A stretch of DNA of 64,000 bases from Curtobacterium luteum (GTDB taxonomy: Bacteria > Actinomycetota > Actinomycetes > Actinomycetales > Microbacteriaceae). Positions 8,398-16,676 of the stretch are shown piece after piece (within the stretch, counting starts at the first letter, position 1; every line of letters begins with the position of its first letter). A program made the translations under genes and the position numbers. The stretch is taken from NCBI RefSeq assembly GCF_001475545.1, contig NZ_LDQC01000060.1:1-64000 (forward strand), written 5' to 3'. Below the pieces are notes generated by a model. The model saw nothing but the letters and a program-made list of their open reading frames with translations, made no database searches and was not told the origin of the DNA.

Positions 8398-9023
8398 GAG
8401 CGGCCTCCCGGATCGGGGAGCGCTGCCAGCGTGGATGGAGCGTCGTGCAGGTGGTCGGCTCGTCGGGACCCGCCAGCGGGTGCACGGAGCGCCCTGGAGG
8501 CACGGGGCCGGTTCCGGCGCCAGGGCTGCAGTACCGAGGTGAGCGGCCACGCCTCCGGCTCGCCCCCGCCTTCGAGCCAGACGCGGAGCCGGTCGAAGCT
8601 CCAGGCGGTCGCCCAGCCCAGGAGCGGCCGGACGACGAGGTCGAGCGGACCCCAACCGCTCGCGTAGTCGTACCCGGTGATGAACCGTGTGCGGCCGTCC
8701 TCGGTGGGGACGTACCGCCAGTACCCGCGACCGGTACGGATCGGTGACAGCGGGTCCGCGGTCGAGAAGCGGAGCGCAGAGGTCCGGGAGCCGTCCGGAC
8801 GTCGGCGCTCGCCGATGCTCACGCCGGTGCCGTGGACATCGTGCACCGGGGACCGTCGGACGTAGGTGAACCGCACCGCGGTGTCGACGGTGTCGCGCTC
8901 CGGCACGATCTCGGAGAACCGGACGTCCCACCGCACGTGCTGTGTCGGGTCCTGCGTCGCCGCCCAGACCCGCTCGATGTCCGCCGCGATCACGGTCTCG
9001 ACGTAGATACCCCGGTTCCTCAC
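8394..9023 (-). CDS. SRPBCC (START/polyketide-cyclase-like) protein
   Basis: A 209-residue protein. The first 150 residues fit the helix-grip SRPBCC fold (GIYVETVIAADIERVWAATQ, then RGYWRYVP and FITGYDYASGWGPLD), which builds a hydrophobic ligand cavity. The final 55 residues are Arg/Ala/Pro-rich and partly derive from the dispersed motif at 8491-8505. The GTG at 9023 is preferred over GTG 9035 because it gives a GTGA overlap with the upstream gene, matching the other junctions in this operon. Ligand unknown; lipids or pigments are typical for the superfamily. Confidence 0.75.
   Translation of the reverse strand: MRNRGIYVETVIAADIERVWAATQDPTQHVRWDVRFSEIVPERDTVDTAVRFTYVRRSPVHDVHGTGVSIGERRRPDGSRTSALRFSTADPLSPIRTGRGYWRYVPTEDGRTRFITGYDYASGWGPLDLVVRPLLGWATAWSFDRLRVWLEGGGEPEAWPLTSVLQPWRRNRPRASRALRAPAGGSRRADHLHDAPSTLAALPDPGGRS
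8491..8505 (+). repeat. dispersed 20-base motif, copy in SRPBCC gene
   Basis: GCCCTGGAGGCACGG, plus orientation, inside the disordered 3' part of the SRPBCC coding region. Confidence 0.55.
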
Positions 9024-10027
9024 GACGCTGTCCACCCTCGTCGGAGTCGGTCGGCGGCACGGGCGAACGTCTCCGCGACGTCCGGCTCCGGGTCGAAGAG
9101 GTTCTGGATGCGCAGCCCGTCGAACAGGGCCAGGAGCTGCTGCGCTCCGACGCCCGGGTCGAGGGTCGCCGGGAGACGGCCGACCGCGACGTCCTGCTCG
9201 AGTGCGAGCCGGATGCCGTCGCGGAAGGCGCGGTAGCTGACCAGGAAGTCGCCCCCGGCTGGTTCCCCGGGATCGGCGGCCGGGGCGAGCGCCGCGACGA
9301 TGAGCCGGTCGAGTGCTGGCTCAGCGGCGAACGCGACGACCAGCGCGCGCAGCCACGGCACCGTGCCCTCCGCGCGTGCGACGGGTGCCAGCGGCGCGGT
9401 CACCTGGTCGAGCCAGGTCGCGAGCGTGGCGGCGAGGAGCGCCGGCATCGTCGGGAAGTTCGCGGTCACGGTGTCGCGCGGGAGCCCCGCCCGCTCGGCG
9501 ACGGCGTCGAGGGACGAACGGGTGGGACCGACGTCGCGAAGCACGTCGATCGATGCCCGGAGCACGCGGTCGCGGACGGGCGCGGTCGACCGGCGGGTCG
9601 AGAGCTGTTCCGGCGGCGTCCGTCGGAACCACTCGAGCAATGCCCGCGACCGCGAGGTGTCGGCCGCGGGGTCGGGCGCGCGGTCCTCGGCGAAGAGGTC
9701 CTCGAAGCCGTCCATCGACCGCACGGCCGGGTCGTCCGTGCGGAACGCCATCGACCAGTCGGGGAACGTCCGCTCCTCGATCGGGTCGTCGAGGAGGACC
9801 TGGACGTCGACGTTCGCCGGATCGGACGCGACCTCGTGCACCCGTGCACGCACGACGTCGTCCGGTCCCTCGACGACGCCGAGGACGTTCGCGTCGTCGA
9901 GCGCGAGGACACCGGTGATCCCGAGCTCCGCGTTCCTGGCCCGTTCGACCGCCAGCAGGCGGACGAGGTCGTCGTGGCTGAGGCGCCCCGTCCGGGCAAC
10001 CGTGAAGACGATGGTCGAGAGGGTCAT
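9020..10027 (-). CDS. BLUF-like domain fused to a TetR-type DNA-binding domain
   Basis: A 335-residue two-domain protein. Residues 1-100 align without gaps to cyanobacterial PixD-type BLUF domains: ARNAELGITGVL, the EGPDDVV loop and WSM. Asn32, Trp91 and Met93 are kept, but Phe8 replaces Tyr8 and Gly50 replaces Gln50, the two residues needed for the flavin hydrogen-bond switch. After a linker, residues 151-200 read as a TetR helix-turn-helix (SSLDAVAERAGLPRDTVTAN) followed by an all-helical ligand/dimer domain. It may sense something other than blue light, or bind flavin without photochemistry. ATGA overlap upstream, GTGA overlap downstream. Confidence 0.8.
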   Translation of the reverse strand: MTLSTIVFTVARTGRLSHDDLVRLLAVERARNAELGITGVLALDDANVLGVVEGPDDVVRARVHEVASDPANVDVQVLLDDPIEERTFPDWSMAFRTDDPAVRSMDGFEDLFAEDRAPDPAADTSRSRALLEWFRRTPPEQLSTRRSTAPVRDRVLRASIDVLRDVGPTRSSLDAVAERAGLPRDTVTANFPTMPALLAATLATWLDQVTAPLAPVARAEGTVPWLRALVVAFAAEPALDRLIVAALAPAADPGEPAGGDFLVSYRAFRDGIRLALEQDVAVGRLPATLDPGVGAQQLLALFDGLRIQNLFDPEPDVAETFARAADRLRRGWTAS

Positions 10028-10818
10028 CGGTCGAGCGCTCCGTCGGTGGTCGAGGATCGGGTCGATGCCCGGTCACGGGCAGGGTCCCGGCGGATCGCGA
10101 CGACGGTGAGGTCGTCGGTGATGGTCTCCGGGACCGTGCGGAGGAACGTCTGGAGTCCCTCGGACAGCGACCGCTCCTGCGCGAGCCGTGCCGCGAGGTC
10201 GGTCAGTGTGCCGAAGCTCGCGTCCGGGAGTTCGAGGATGCCGTCGGACGCGACGACGAGGACGTCGCCCGGGCCGAGGTCGAGGTGCCGGGGCAGTCGC
10301 GCGAACCCCCGGGGCTGCAGGCCGACGGGGAGGTCCACCGACGGGATGCGCACGGTCTCGCCTCCCGCGTGGGCGACCGCTGCGAAGCCGTGCCCGGCAT
10401 CGATGAACTCGACCGAGCCGTCGTGCAGTCGGATCCGGGCGTGGAACAGGGTCGCGAACGCAGCCGCCCGTTCCAGGCGGGAGCGCACGGCGTTCTCGGC
10501 GCCCTCGACGGTCACGGCCGGTGCCTCGCGGGCCAGGGCGTCGATCGTGCCGAGCAGGTGCGCGGCCAGGAGCCCGGCGGGGACGCCCTTGCCCATGACG
10601 TCCCCGAGCGTGATCGTCGCGGTGCGCCCGTCCGGCCCGACCGAGACGTCCGCGAGGTCGCCGGACACGTCGGACGCGGCCCGCCAGACGTGTGCCGCCG
10701 TCCATCCGGGGATCGTCGCGGTCGTCCTGGGGAGGAGCGCGGCCTGCACGGCACGCAGCCGACCGTCACGGTCGAGACCGGCGTCCTCGTCGTCGTACAC
10801 GTCCTGCAGGGAACCCAC
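10024..10818 (-). CDS. PP2C-type phosphatase, RsbU/SpoIIE family
   Basis: A 264-residue Mn-dependent serine/threonine phosphatase domain without an attached sensor. RAVQAALLP opens the domain; GDVMGKG, DAGH, ASDGI and TDDLTVVAI are the metal-binding motifs. Family members dephosphorylate anti-anti-sigma factors and so switch on partner sigma factors. It is the first gene of an operon with the BLUF-like/TetR fusion, which suggests a sensor-output pair. No anti-sigma partner is visible here. The GTG start is 6 bases from a TAGGTT box. Confidence 0.85.
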   Translation of the reverse strand: MGSLQDVYDDEDAGLDRDGRLRAVQAALLPRTTATIPGWTAAHVWRAASDVSGDLADVSVGPDGRTATITLGDVMGKGVPAGLLAAHLLGTIDALAREAPAVTVEGAENAVRSRLERAAAFATLFHARIRLHDGSVEFIDAGHGFAAVAHAGGETVRIPSVDLPVGLQPRGFARLPRHLDLGPGDVLVVASDGILELPDASFGTLTDLAARLAQERSLSEGLQTFLRTVPETITDDLTVVAIRRDPARDRASTRSSTTDGALDR

Positions 10819-10824
10819 TCCCGC

Positions 10825-10830
10825 AACCTA
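10825..10830 (-). promoter_or_regulatory. leaderless -10 box of the phosphatase/BLUF operon
   Basis: Minus-strand TAGGTT, 6 bases before the GTG at 10818. It is the only promoter-like element seen for the four overlapping genes down to 7726. Confidence 0.5.
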
Positions 10831-10854
10831 CCGTGCGGCGTGTCCAGGATGCGC

Positions 10855-10890
10855 GGGAGCGGCGCCCGGGAGGGCCCGGACGCCGCTCCC
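10855..10890. terminator. GC-rich hairpin after the CU044_5270-type gene
   Basis: GGGAGCGGCG and CCGGG arms pair with CCCGG and CGCCGCTCCC around a short loop. It lies between the stop at 10902 and the phosphatase gene start, in the right place to end the sigma-factor operon. Confidence 0.6.
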
Positions 10891-10901
10891 GCGCTCGGCG
10901 C

Positions 10902-11900
10902 TCAGTCCGCGGGGACGCTGTCCACCACGGACGTCGTCACCGCGGACGAGTCGAGGACCGTCCCCTTCGGGAGTACCCGGCTCGCCGAGCCGGTCAACGT
11001 CCGCGACCCGAGGTACGCACCGGTGTCGGGGTCGATCACGATCTCCGAGTGCTCCCCGTCCCGGTTCGGCTCCTCCCGGCCGATCGCCGTCCCGGTGCGC
11101 CCGTCGAGCGTCACCGCGTCGTGGGTGATCGTCGTCCCGGGGATCTTCGCGAGCACCTCGTACATCGCGCTGCGGAGGTCCGCCGGCACGAGCCCGGTGG
11201 CGAGGTCGTCGGAGATCAGCGTCGTCATCGCCTCCTCGTGGCTCACGGAACCGGTGGCGTGCTCCGACACCCACGTGTACAGCTCGTCCGGGTCCCGCGG
11301 CATCTCGGTCAGGTGGGCCGGCCTCCAGTCCGAGTACCCCTCGAAGCGGCCGCCGGCTCCGTGCAGCGTCTCGGTCGGGTACGGCGACCCTTCGCGCTTC
11401 CACTCTGCGGCCGCCTCGGTCGCGGACGCGGCAGGGAAGAACCGCGTCGGTTCGCCGGACGCGCGCACGAGCGTCCACTCGGCAGACACGTCAGCAGGTC
11501 GGTAGACGGTGACCGTGTACGGCACGAGCGCGGAGTACTCGTTCGCGTCGCCGAAGAACCCCTGACTCTCCCGTTTCGTCGACACCTCGAGGTACTGGCC
11601 GGGCCCGACGGTCGGGTCGCTCGCCAGGACGGTCTCGTCGGCGGCCTTGTGCAGGACCTCGGCGGCGGTGGCGGCCTGCGGGTGCGACCCCACGACGGGT
11701 ACGCGGTCCGTGGTGCCGGTGAGGTTCCCACCGACGATCACGGTCGCGAGGGCGGTGACCGCTGCGACGGACCCGACCGCTCCGAAGGTCCAGCGGGAGC
11801 GGCGACGACGACGGTGCACGGTGCGGTCGAGCACCGCACGTCGGATCGGACGGATGGCTTCGTCGAGGGCGGCGCCCTCGGGCGGCGGTGCGGTGATCAC
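10902..11900 (-). CDS. CU044_5270-type membrane protein, sigma-factor partner
   Basis: A 332-residue protein. An N-terminal cytoplasmic part with ALDEAIRPIRRAVLDR and a run of arginines is followed by one membrane helix (about residues 42-62) and a large extracytoplasmic domain. The architecture and the four-base overlap with the upstream ECF sigma gene resemble actinobacterial CU044_5270-type proteins, which often sit beside ECF sigma factors. An anti-sigma role is inferred from context; no zinc-binding ZAS motif is seen. Confidence 0.7.
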   Translation of the reverse strand: MITAPPPEGAALDEAIRPIRRAVLDRTVHRRRRRSRWTFGAVGSVAAVTALATVIVGGNLTGTTDRVPVVGSHPQAATAAEVLHKAADETVLASDPTVGPGQYLEVSTKRESQGFFGDANEYSALVPYTVTVYRPADVSAEWTLVRASGEPTRFFPAASATEAAAEWKREGSPYPTETLHGAGGRFEGYSDWRPAHLTEMPRDPDELYTWVSEHATGSVSHEEAMTTLISDDLATGLVPADLRSAMYEVLAKIPGTTITHDAVTLDGRTGTAIGREEPNRDGEHSEIVIDPDTGAYLGSRTLTGSASRVLPKGTVLDSSAVTTSVVDSVPAD

Positions 11901-12478
11901 AGTGTCTGCTCCATCTCGTGCAGCGCGCGGCTCGACCTCAGCTTCGCGCGGGACCGTTGGATGCGCTTGCGCGCGTTCGTGGTGGTGAGGCCGAGCATCG
12001 CGGCGGCCTCGTCGTAGGACCGGCCCTGGAGCAGGCAGAGCTCGCAGAGTTCCCGGTCGGGTGAGTCGAGCGCGGCGATCTCCGCGCGGACCCACCGCAG
12101 CTGCTGGACGGCCTCGTCGTGTGCGACCTGGCGGTACCAGGCCTCGGACGCGCCGCTGTGCTCGTCGACCTCGTCGGTGCGGGTGGACCGTCGCTGCCGG
12201 TTCGCGTTCATCGCCACGAACCGCGTCGTGGTCAGCAGCCACGGCAGTGCAGACGCACCGACGACTCCGATGTCCTTCCGCCGGCGCCACGCGACGAGGA
12301 ACGTCTCCTGGACGATGTCGTCGACGTCCGACCGTTCGTCGGCGAGCCCCCACGCGTAGCGGAAGACCGCCCGCGAGTGCCGGTCGAGCAGCGCGGTGTA
12401 CGCCTCGCCGTCGCCCGTCGCGACGGCGGCGACGAGTGCTGTGTCCGGGACGGTGCCCGGCCCCCTTGGTGTGTTCAC
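11897..12478 (-). CDS. ECF RNA polymerase sigma factor
   Basis: A 193-residue group 4 sigma factor. Region 2 is seen in RYAWGLADERSDVDDIVQETF with LVAWRRRKDI, and region 4 in YDEAAAMLGLTTTNARKRIQ. The GTG at 12478 is chosen because GGAGG lies 5 bases upstream; no ATG is available nearby. It is translationally coupled (GTGA) to a membrane protein that probably holds it inactive. The target promoters cannot be told from here. Confidence 0.87.
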   Translation of the reverse strand: MNTPRGPGTVPDTALVAAVATGDGEAYTALLDRHSRAVFRYAWGLADERSDVDDIVQETFLVAWRRRKDIGVVGASALPWLLTTTRFVAMNANRQRRSTRTDEVDEHSGASEAWYRQVAHDEAVQQLRWVRAEIAALDSPDRELCELCLLQGRSYDEAAAMLGLTTTNARKRIQRSRAKLRSSRALHEMEQTL

Positions 12479-12533
12479 GATTGCCTCCGAACAGTGAGTG
12501 TCCGGGAGGGCCTCCGTGTGACAGACCGGCCGG

Positions 12534-13760
12534 TCAGCCGATCGCGCGCCCGGCACCCCACACCCGTGTCACCTCGAGCGACGGCGTCATCGCGACGAGG
12601 TCGGCGGCGTACCCGGGGGCGATCCGGCCGATGTGGTCGCCGAGCCCGAGCGCCCGTGCCGGTACCGAGGTGAGCGCGGCCACGGCGTCGGGCAGCGACC
12701 GACCCGCGAGCGTGACCGCGTTGCGGAGCGCCTGGTCCTGGGTCAGGGTCGACCCGGCGATCGTGTCGGTCCCCGCGACGAGGGCGACCCCCTCCGAGAC
12801 CGTCACGGCGAGCGAGCCGAGCGTGTACGAGCCGTCCGCGGCTCCGGCAGCGCCCATCGCGTCGGTGATGAGCGCGACGCGGTCCGGCGCCGACGACAAC
12901 AGCAGGGACGCGACCGACGGGTGCACGTGCACGCCGTCGAGGATGAGTTCGATCGTGACCCGGTCGTCGGCCACGGCGGCGGGGATCGGCCCCGGCGTGC
13001 GGTGGTGGATCCCCGGCATGGCGTTGCAGGCGTGCGTGAGCAGGGTCGCACCGGCGTCGAACGCGGCCCGCGCCTGGTCGTACGAGCAGACTGTGTGGCC
13101 GACCGCGACGACCACGCCCGCCGCGACGAAGCGCTCGATCGCGCGGACCGCACCGGGGAGCTCCGGGGCGATCGTCACCTGGCGGATCACCCCGGCACCG
13201 GCCTCGAGCAGGGCGTCGACGGCGTCCGGGGTCGGGTCGATCAGGAACTCCGGGTTGTGCGCGCCCTTGTTCTGCGGCGCCAGGAACGGCCCCTCGAGGT
13301 GCACGCCGAGCACCAGGGGATCGGTGGCCATCACCGAACGGACGTGGGCGAGCGAGGCCACGAGCGACGGCAGCGGGTTCGCGACGAGCGACAGGACCGA
13401 CCGGGTCGTGCCGTGCGCCCGGTGCACTGCGAGGGCGGCCGCGAAGGAGTCGTCCTCGTACGCGGCTCCGCCACCGCCGTGCCCGTGCAGGTCGACGAAA
13501 CCGGGCACGAGGACGGCGTCACCGAGGTCGACGACCTCGTCCGCCGCGGGGGCTTCGGGGCCGGAGCCGACCGCGCGGATCACGTCACCGTCGACGAGGA
13601 CCCAGCCGTCGGCCGTGGACCCGCCCGCGTCCACGACGCGGGCCGACCGGACCAGCGTGCGCCGTGCCTCCAGGCCGGACCCGCCGACGGCAGGACCGAC
13701 GCCGCCGGGACCGGTGGTGCCGGAAGCGCTGGAACCGGAACCGCCGGCGGTGCCGCTCAC
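12534..13760 (-). CDS. nagA: N-acetylglucosamine-6-phosphate deacetylase
   Basis: Metal-dependent amidohydrolase that turns N-acetylglucosamine 6-phosphate into glucosamine 6-phosphate and acetate, feeding NagB. FVDLHGHGG is the metal site, HLEGPFL, AVGHTVCSYDQA and THACNAMPGIHHR follow, and LITDAMGAAG carries the catalytic aspartate. Length is 408 because the GTG at 13760, which overlaps the upstream stop, adds a Gly/Ser-rich tail of about 30 residues before the fold. That tail includes GLEARR from a copy of the dispersed motif. The true start could be further in. Confidence 0.92.
   Translation of the reverse strand: MSGTAGGSGSSASGTTGPGGVGPAVGGSGLEARRTLVRSARVVDAGGSTADGWVLVDGDVIRAVGSGPEAPAADEVVDLGDAVLVPGFVDLHGHGGGGAAYEDDSFAAALAVHRAHGTTRSVLSLVANPLPSLVASLAHVRSVMATDPLVLGVHLEGPFLAPQNKGAHNPEFLIDPTPDAVDALLEAGAGVIRQVTIAPELPGAVRAIERFVAAGVVVAVGHTVCSYDQARAAFDAGATLLTHACNAMPGIHHRTPGPIPAAVADDRVTIELILDGVHVHPSVASLLLSSAPDRVALITDAMGAAGAADGSYTLGSLAVTVSEGVALVAGTDTIAGSTLTQDQALRNAVTLAGRSLPDAVAALTSVPARALGLGDHIGRIAPGYAADLVAMTPSLEVTRVWGAGRAIG
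13661..13676 (-). repeat. dispersed 20-base motif, copy in nagA 5' region
   Basis: Minus-strand GGCCTGGAGGCACGGC, read in frame as Gly-Leu-Glu-Ala-Arg in the low-complexity N-terminal tail of NagA. Confidence 0.6.
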
Positions 13761-14155
13761 CGCGCCTCCCGACGGAACTGGACGACACCCGAGACCGCCG
13801 CGACGACCACGAAGACGAGGCCCACGACCGGGTGCCCGATCGACACCCAGGCGGCGCCGGCCGCGACCACGAGCGCGACCTCGACGATGGTCTTGCCGAC
13901 GATGTCCGTCTCGATGGGGGAGCGCGGTGAGCGGAAGAAGAACCACACGACCGCGGCGAACAGCGGGGCACCGACGATGAAGAACACCGCCGGGAGCGGG
14001 TACGGCCACGCGAGGTAGCCCCAGTACCCGAGCGAGAACAGCCCGAACGCGCACACGATGCCCCGGAGCACGTCCCAGGCGCCGAACCGGCGCGGCTGGA
14101 CGGCGTGCGGGTCGGGGGTCTCGGACCAGTCGACGGGGCTCTGCGGTGCGGACAC
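13757..14155 (-). CDS. YrdB/DUF2568-like membrane protein
   Basis: A 132-residue integral membrane protein with about four helices. GLFSLGYWGYLAWP, VGAPLFAAVVWFFFRSPRSP and VEVALVVAAGAAW fit the YrdB (DUF2568) pattern. Function of the family is unknown. It starts 5 bases after the purU stop and overlaps nagA (GTGA), so it is the middle gene of purU-yrdB-nagA. The GTG at 14155 is the best start. Confidence 0.7.
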   Translation of the reverse strand: MSAPQSPVDWSETPDPHAVQPRRFGAWDVLRGIVCAFGLFSLGYWGYLAWPYPLPAVFFIVGAPLFAAVVWFFFRSPRSPIETDIVGKTIVEVALVVAAGAAWVSIGHPVVGLVFVVVAAVSGVVQFRREAR

Positions 14156-14160
14156 GGTTC

Positions 14161-15042
14161 CTACTTGAAGATGATGGTGCGGGCGCCGTCGAGGAGGACG
14201 CGGTCCTCGGCGATCCACCGGACGGCCTGGGTGAGGGTGCGGGACTCCTCGTCCTGCCCGATCGACACCAGCTCGGCAGGGTCCTTCGTGTGGTCGACCC
14301 GGACGACGTTCTGCTCGATGATCGGCCCCTCGTCGAGGTCGCTCGTGACGAAGTGCGCCGTCGCACCGATGAGCTTGACGCCGCGGGCGTGCGCCTGCCG
14401 GTAGGGGTTGGCGCCCTTGAAGCCGGGCAGGAACGAGTGGTGGATGTTCACGGCGCGGCCCTCGAGCGCCGCACAGAGACCCGGCGACAGGATCTGCATG
14501 TACCGGGCGAGGACGACGAGCTCGATGTCGTGCTCGTCCACGGCCTCGAGGATCCGCTGCTCCATGTCGTGCTTGGTCGCCGCATCGGTCACCGGTCGGT
14601 GCTCGAACGGCACCGAGTAGAACGACGCGAGCTCCTGCAGGTCGGCGTGGTTCGACAGGACGAGCGGCACCTCGATCGGGAGTTGTCCGCCGCGCTGCCG
14701 GTAGAGCAGGTCGTTCAGGCAGTGCCCCGCCTTCGACACGAGGACCAGCGTGCGCAGGGGGCGGCCGACGACGTCCAGCTGCACGCGGGCGTCGTAGCGC
14801 TGGACGACCGGCGCGAGGGCCTCCTCGAAGGCCTCGCGGTCGACCGGTGCCATGACCTGGAGGCGCATGAAGAACGTGTTCGTGTCCGCGCTCGAGAACT
14901 GCTGCGACTCGGTGATGTTGCCCTGCGCCGCGACGACGGCTCCCGACACGGCGTGCACGATCCCGGGGCGGTCGTCGCAGACGAGCGTGAGGGTCCAGTG
15001 CGTCGGTGTCGTCGCGGTGGTCGCGGGCGTCGGGTCGGTCAC
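14161..15042 (-). CDS. purU: formyltetrahydrofolate deformylase
   Basis: Hydrolyses 10-formyl-THF to THF and formate, balancing one-carbon pools. An N-terminal ACT domain (WTLTLVCDDRPGIVHAVSG, about residues 16-34) precedes a formyltransferase-like catalytic domain with NIHHSFLPGFKGANPY and GATAHFVTSDLDEGPIIEQ, which supply the Asn-His-Asp catalytic set. Length 293, normal for the family. The GTG start at 15042 is 6 bases from a TACCCT box. Confidence 0.93.
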   Translation of the reverse strand: MTDPTPATTATTPTHWTLTLVCDDRPGIVHAVSGAVVAAQGNITESQQFSSADTNTFFMRLQVMAPVDREAFEEALAPVVQRYDARVQLDVVGRPLRTLVLVSKAGHCLNDLLYRQRGGQLPIEVPLVLSNHADLQELASFYSVPFEHRPVTDAATKHDMEQRILEAVDEHDIELVVLARYMQILSPGLCAALEGRAVNIHHSFLPGFKGANPYRQAHARGVKLIGATAHFVTSDLDEGPIIEQNVVRVDHTKDPAELVSIGQDEESRTLTQAVRWIAEDRVLLDGARTIIFK

Positions 15043-15048
15043 CGGATC

Positions 15049-15054
15049 AGGGTA
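15049..15054 (-). promoter_or_regulatory. leaderless -10 box of purU
   Basis: Minus-strand TACCCT, 6 bases before the GTG at 15042. Confidence 0.5.
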
Positions 15055-15138
15055 CCGGGCGCGCTGCCGCGCGCTGGTCGGCGGCCGCTCCGGTCGGTCG
15101 CGCCGTGTCCCGGCAGTTCGCGGCTCGTCGCGGCGGTC

Positions 15139-15158
15139 GGCCTGGAGGCACGGGTCGC
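15139..15158 (+). repeat. dispersed 20-base motif, intergenic copy
   Basis: GGCCTGGAGGCACGGGTCGC, plus orientation, in the gap of about 220 bp between purU and the MFS gene. Nothing else is recognised in that gap. Confidence 0.6.
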
Positions 15159-15266
15159 ATCCGGCCGTCGGCGCGCGCTGGCGAGGCGGTTGCGTCAGCG
15201 CCGGGCGGCGCGCCCGGGGTGGTTCGTCGCGTCCATGGTCGTGCGGCGTCGGCGTGCGGTCAGCGG

Positions 15267-16676
15267 TCAGTGGGTCCGCGGCCCGGCGAGCGCACGGTCG
15301 GCGATCGTCAGGACGCTCGCCGCGACCGCGACGCCGACGATGACCCATGCGAGCACGTGCAGGTCCGGCGTGGTGGGCGCCGTGCCGAACACGCCACCGA
15401 TGAGCGAGGACGCTCCGATCGCGCCGATGTACACGCTCGTCCGGGAGAGTCCGGCCGCCGTGCCGATGTACTCCGCGGGCACGACGCGGTACAGCGCTGC
15501 CTGGTTCGACACCGAAGCCAGGGCCTGCGGGATGCCGAACAGTGCCGGTGCGAGGACGAGCAGCCCGACGGGCGAGCCGGAGTCGAGCAGGAGCAGGAGG
15601 AGGCCGCCGACGATCGGCACGACGGCCGCGGCGATGAGCGGACCACGGACGGCGGTCTTCCGCGCGACGAGGAAGGACGCGACGCCGGCGACGATCGCGG
15701 CGGGCAGCTGGATGGAGCCGGCGGCGTCGCTCGAGTACCCGGCGACGTCCTGCACCCACTGCGAGAAGCCGTAGGTCATCGTGTACGCGAGCAGGTAGAC
15801 GAGGAAGAGCCGCACGTACGTCCGCGTCAGTGCGCCGTTCCGGGCGAGCAACCGCACGTCGACGAACGGCTTCACGGCGCGCAGCTCCCACAGCACGAGC
15901 GCGACGAGCAGCACGACCGCGGTGCCGAGCAGCCACCAGAGCCCAGCGGAGAGGTCCAGCAGGAAGACCAGGAGTGCCGACACCGTCCCGGTCATGAGGA
16001 GCATGCCGACCGGGTCGAGCGCCTGCAGCACCGGCAGGTCGTCGTCGTTCCGCGGGCGGAGCCGGTCGGACGGCAGCCACAGCGCGGACACGACGATGCC
16101 GAACACCGCCAGGGGCACGTTGACGAGGAAGATGGCGTGCCAGCCGAAGGCCGCGATGAGCGCCCCGCCGAGTGGTGGCCCCGCGGCTGCGGACACGAGC
16201 GACGTGATCGAGAGGGCGCCGAGCACGAGCGGCGGCGTGGGCTCGCCGATCCGCGCCGAGTGCTGTCGGAGCGTGGTGAGCGCAGCAGGGTAGGCCGACG
16301 ACGTCCCGATGCCGATGAGCACGCGGGCCGTGACGGCGCCGCCGAAGCCGGTGAGGAGCTCGGGCACGATGCCCGCGACGCCGACGATGACGAGGCCGGT
16401 GAGGAAGACCTTCTTCGGCCCGAACCGGTCGGCGAGCTTGCCCATGGTCGGCTGGGCGACGGCGCTCGCGAGGTACAGCGCCGCGACGAGCCAGATCGCC
16501 TGTGCGGCACCGATCCCGAGGTCCCGGGAGATCGGTGCGAGGGCGACCGACACCATCGTGGTGTTGATCGGGTTGAGCAGCGGGCCGACGAGCACCGGGA
16601 CGAGGAGCTTCGGGCCGAATCCGCTGCCGCCGCCGTCGGTCGGAGCAGGCGTGGGGACGGGGGCGGTCGTGGTCAC
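15267..16676 (-). CDS. MFS transporter, DHA2-like
   Basis: A 469-residue transporter with about 12-14 hydrophobic segments. INTTMVSVALAPISRDLG marks helix 1 and GKLADRFGPKKVFLTG the MFS signature loop, while GPPLGGALIAAFGW resembles the antiporter motif. It is coupled by GTGA overlap to an upstream MarR-type regulator, the usual arrangement for an efflux pump and its repressor. Substrate unknown. Confidence 0.83.
   Translation of the reverse strand: MTTTAPVPTPAPTDGGGSGFGPKLLVPVLVGPLLNPINTTMVSVALAPISRDLGIGAAQAIWLVAALYLASAVAQPTMGKLADRFGPKKVFLTGLVIVGVAGIVPELLTGFGGAVTARVLIGIGTSSAYPAALTTLRQHSARIGEPTPPLVLGALSITSLVSAAAGPPLGGALIAAFGWHAIFLVNVPLAVFGIVVSALWLPSDRLRPRNDDDLPVLQALDPVGMLLMTGTVSALLVFLLDLSAGLWWLLGTAVVLLVALVLWELRAVKPFVDVRLLARNGALTRTYVRLFLVYLLAYTMTYGFSQWVQDVAGYSSDAAGSIQLPAAIVAGVASFLVARKTAVRGPLIAAAVVPIVGGLLLLLLDSGSPVGLLVLAPALFGIPQALASVSNQAALYRVVPAEYIGTAAGLSRTSVYIGAIGASSLIGGVFGTAPTTPDLHVLAWVIVGVAVAASVLTIADRALAGPRTH

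Noticed and set aside
15043-15266. A short gene between purU and the MFS gene
   Set aside because: No frame with a start signal or reasonable composition; only the dispersed motif is recognisable.
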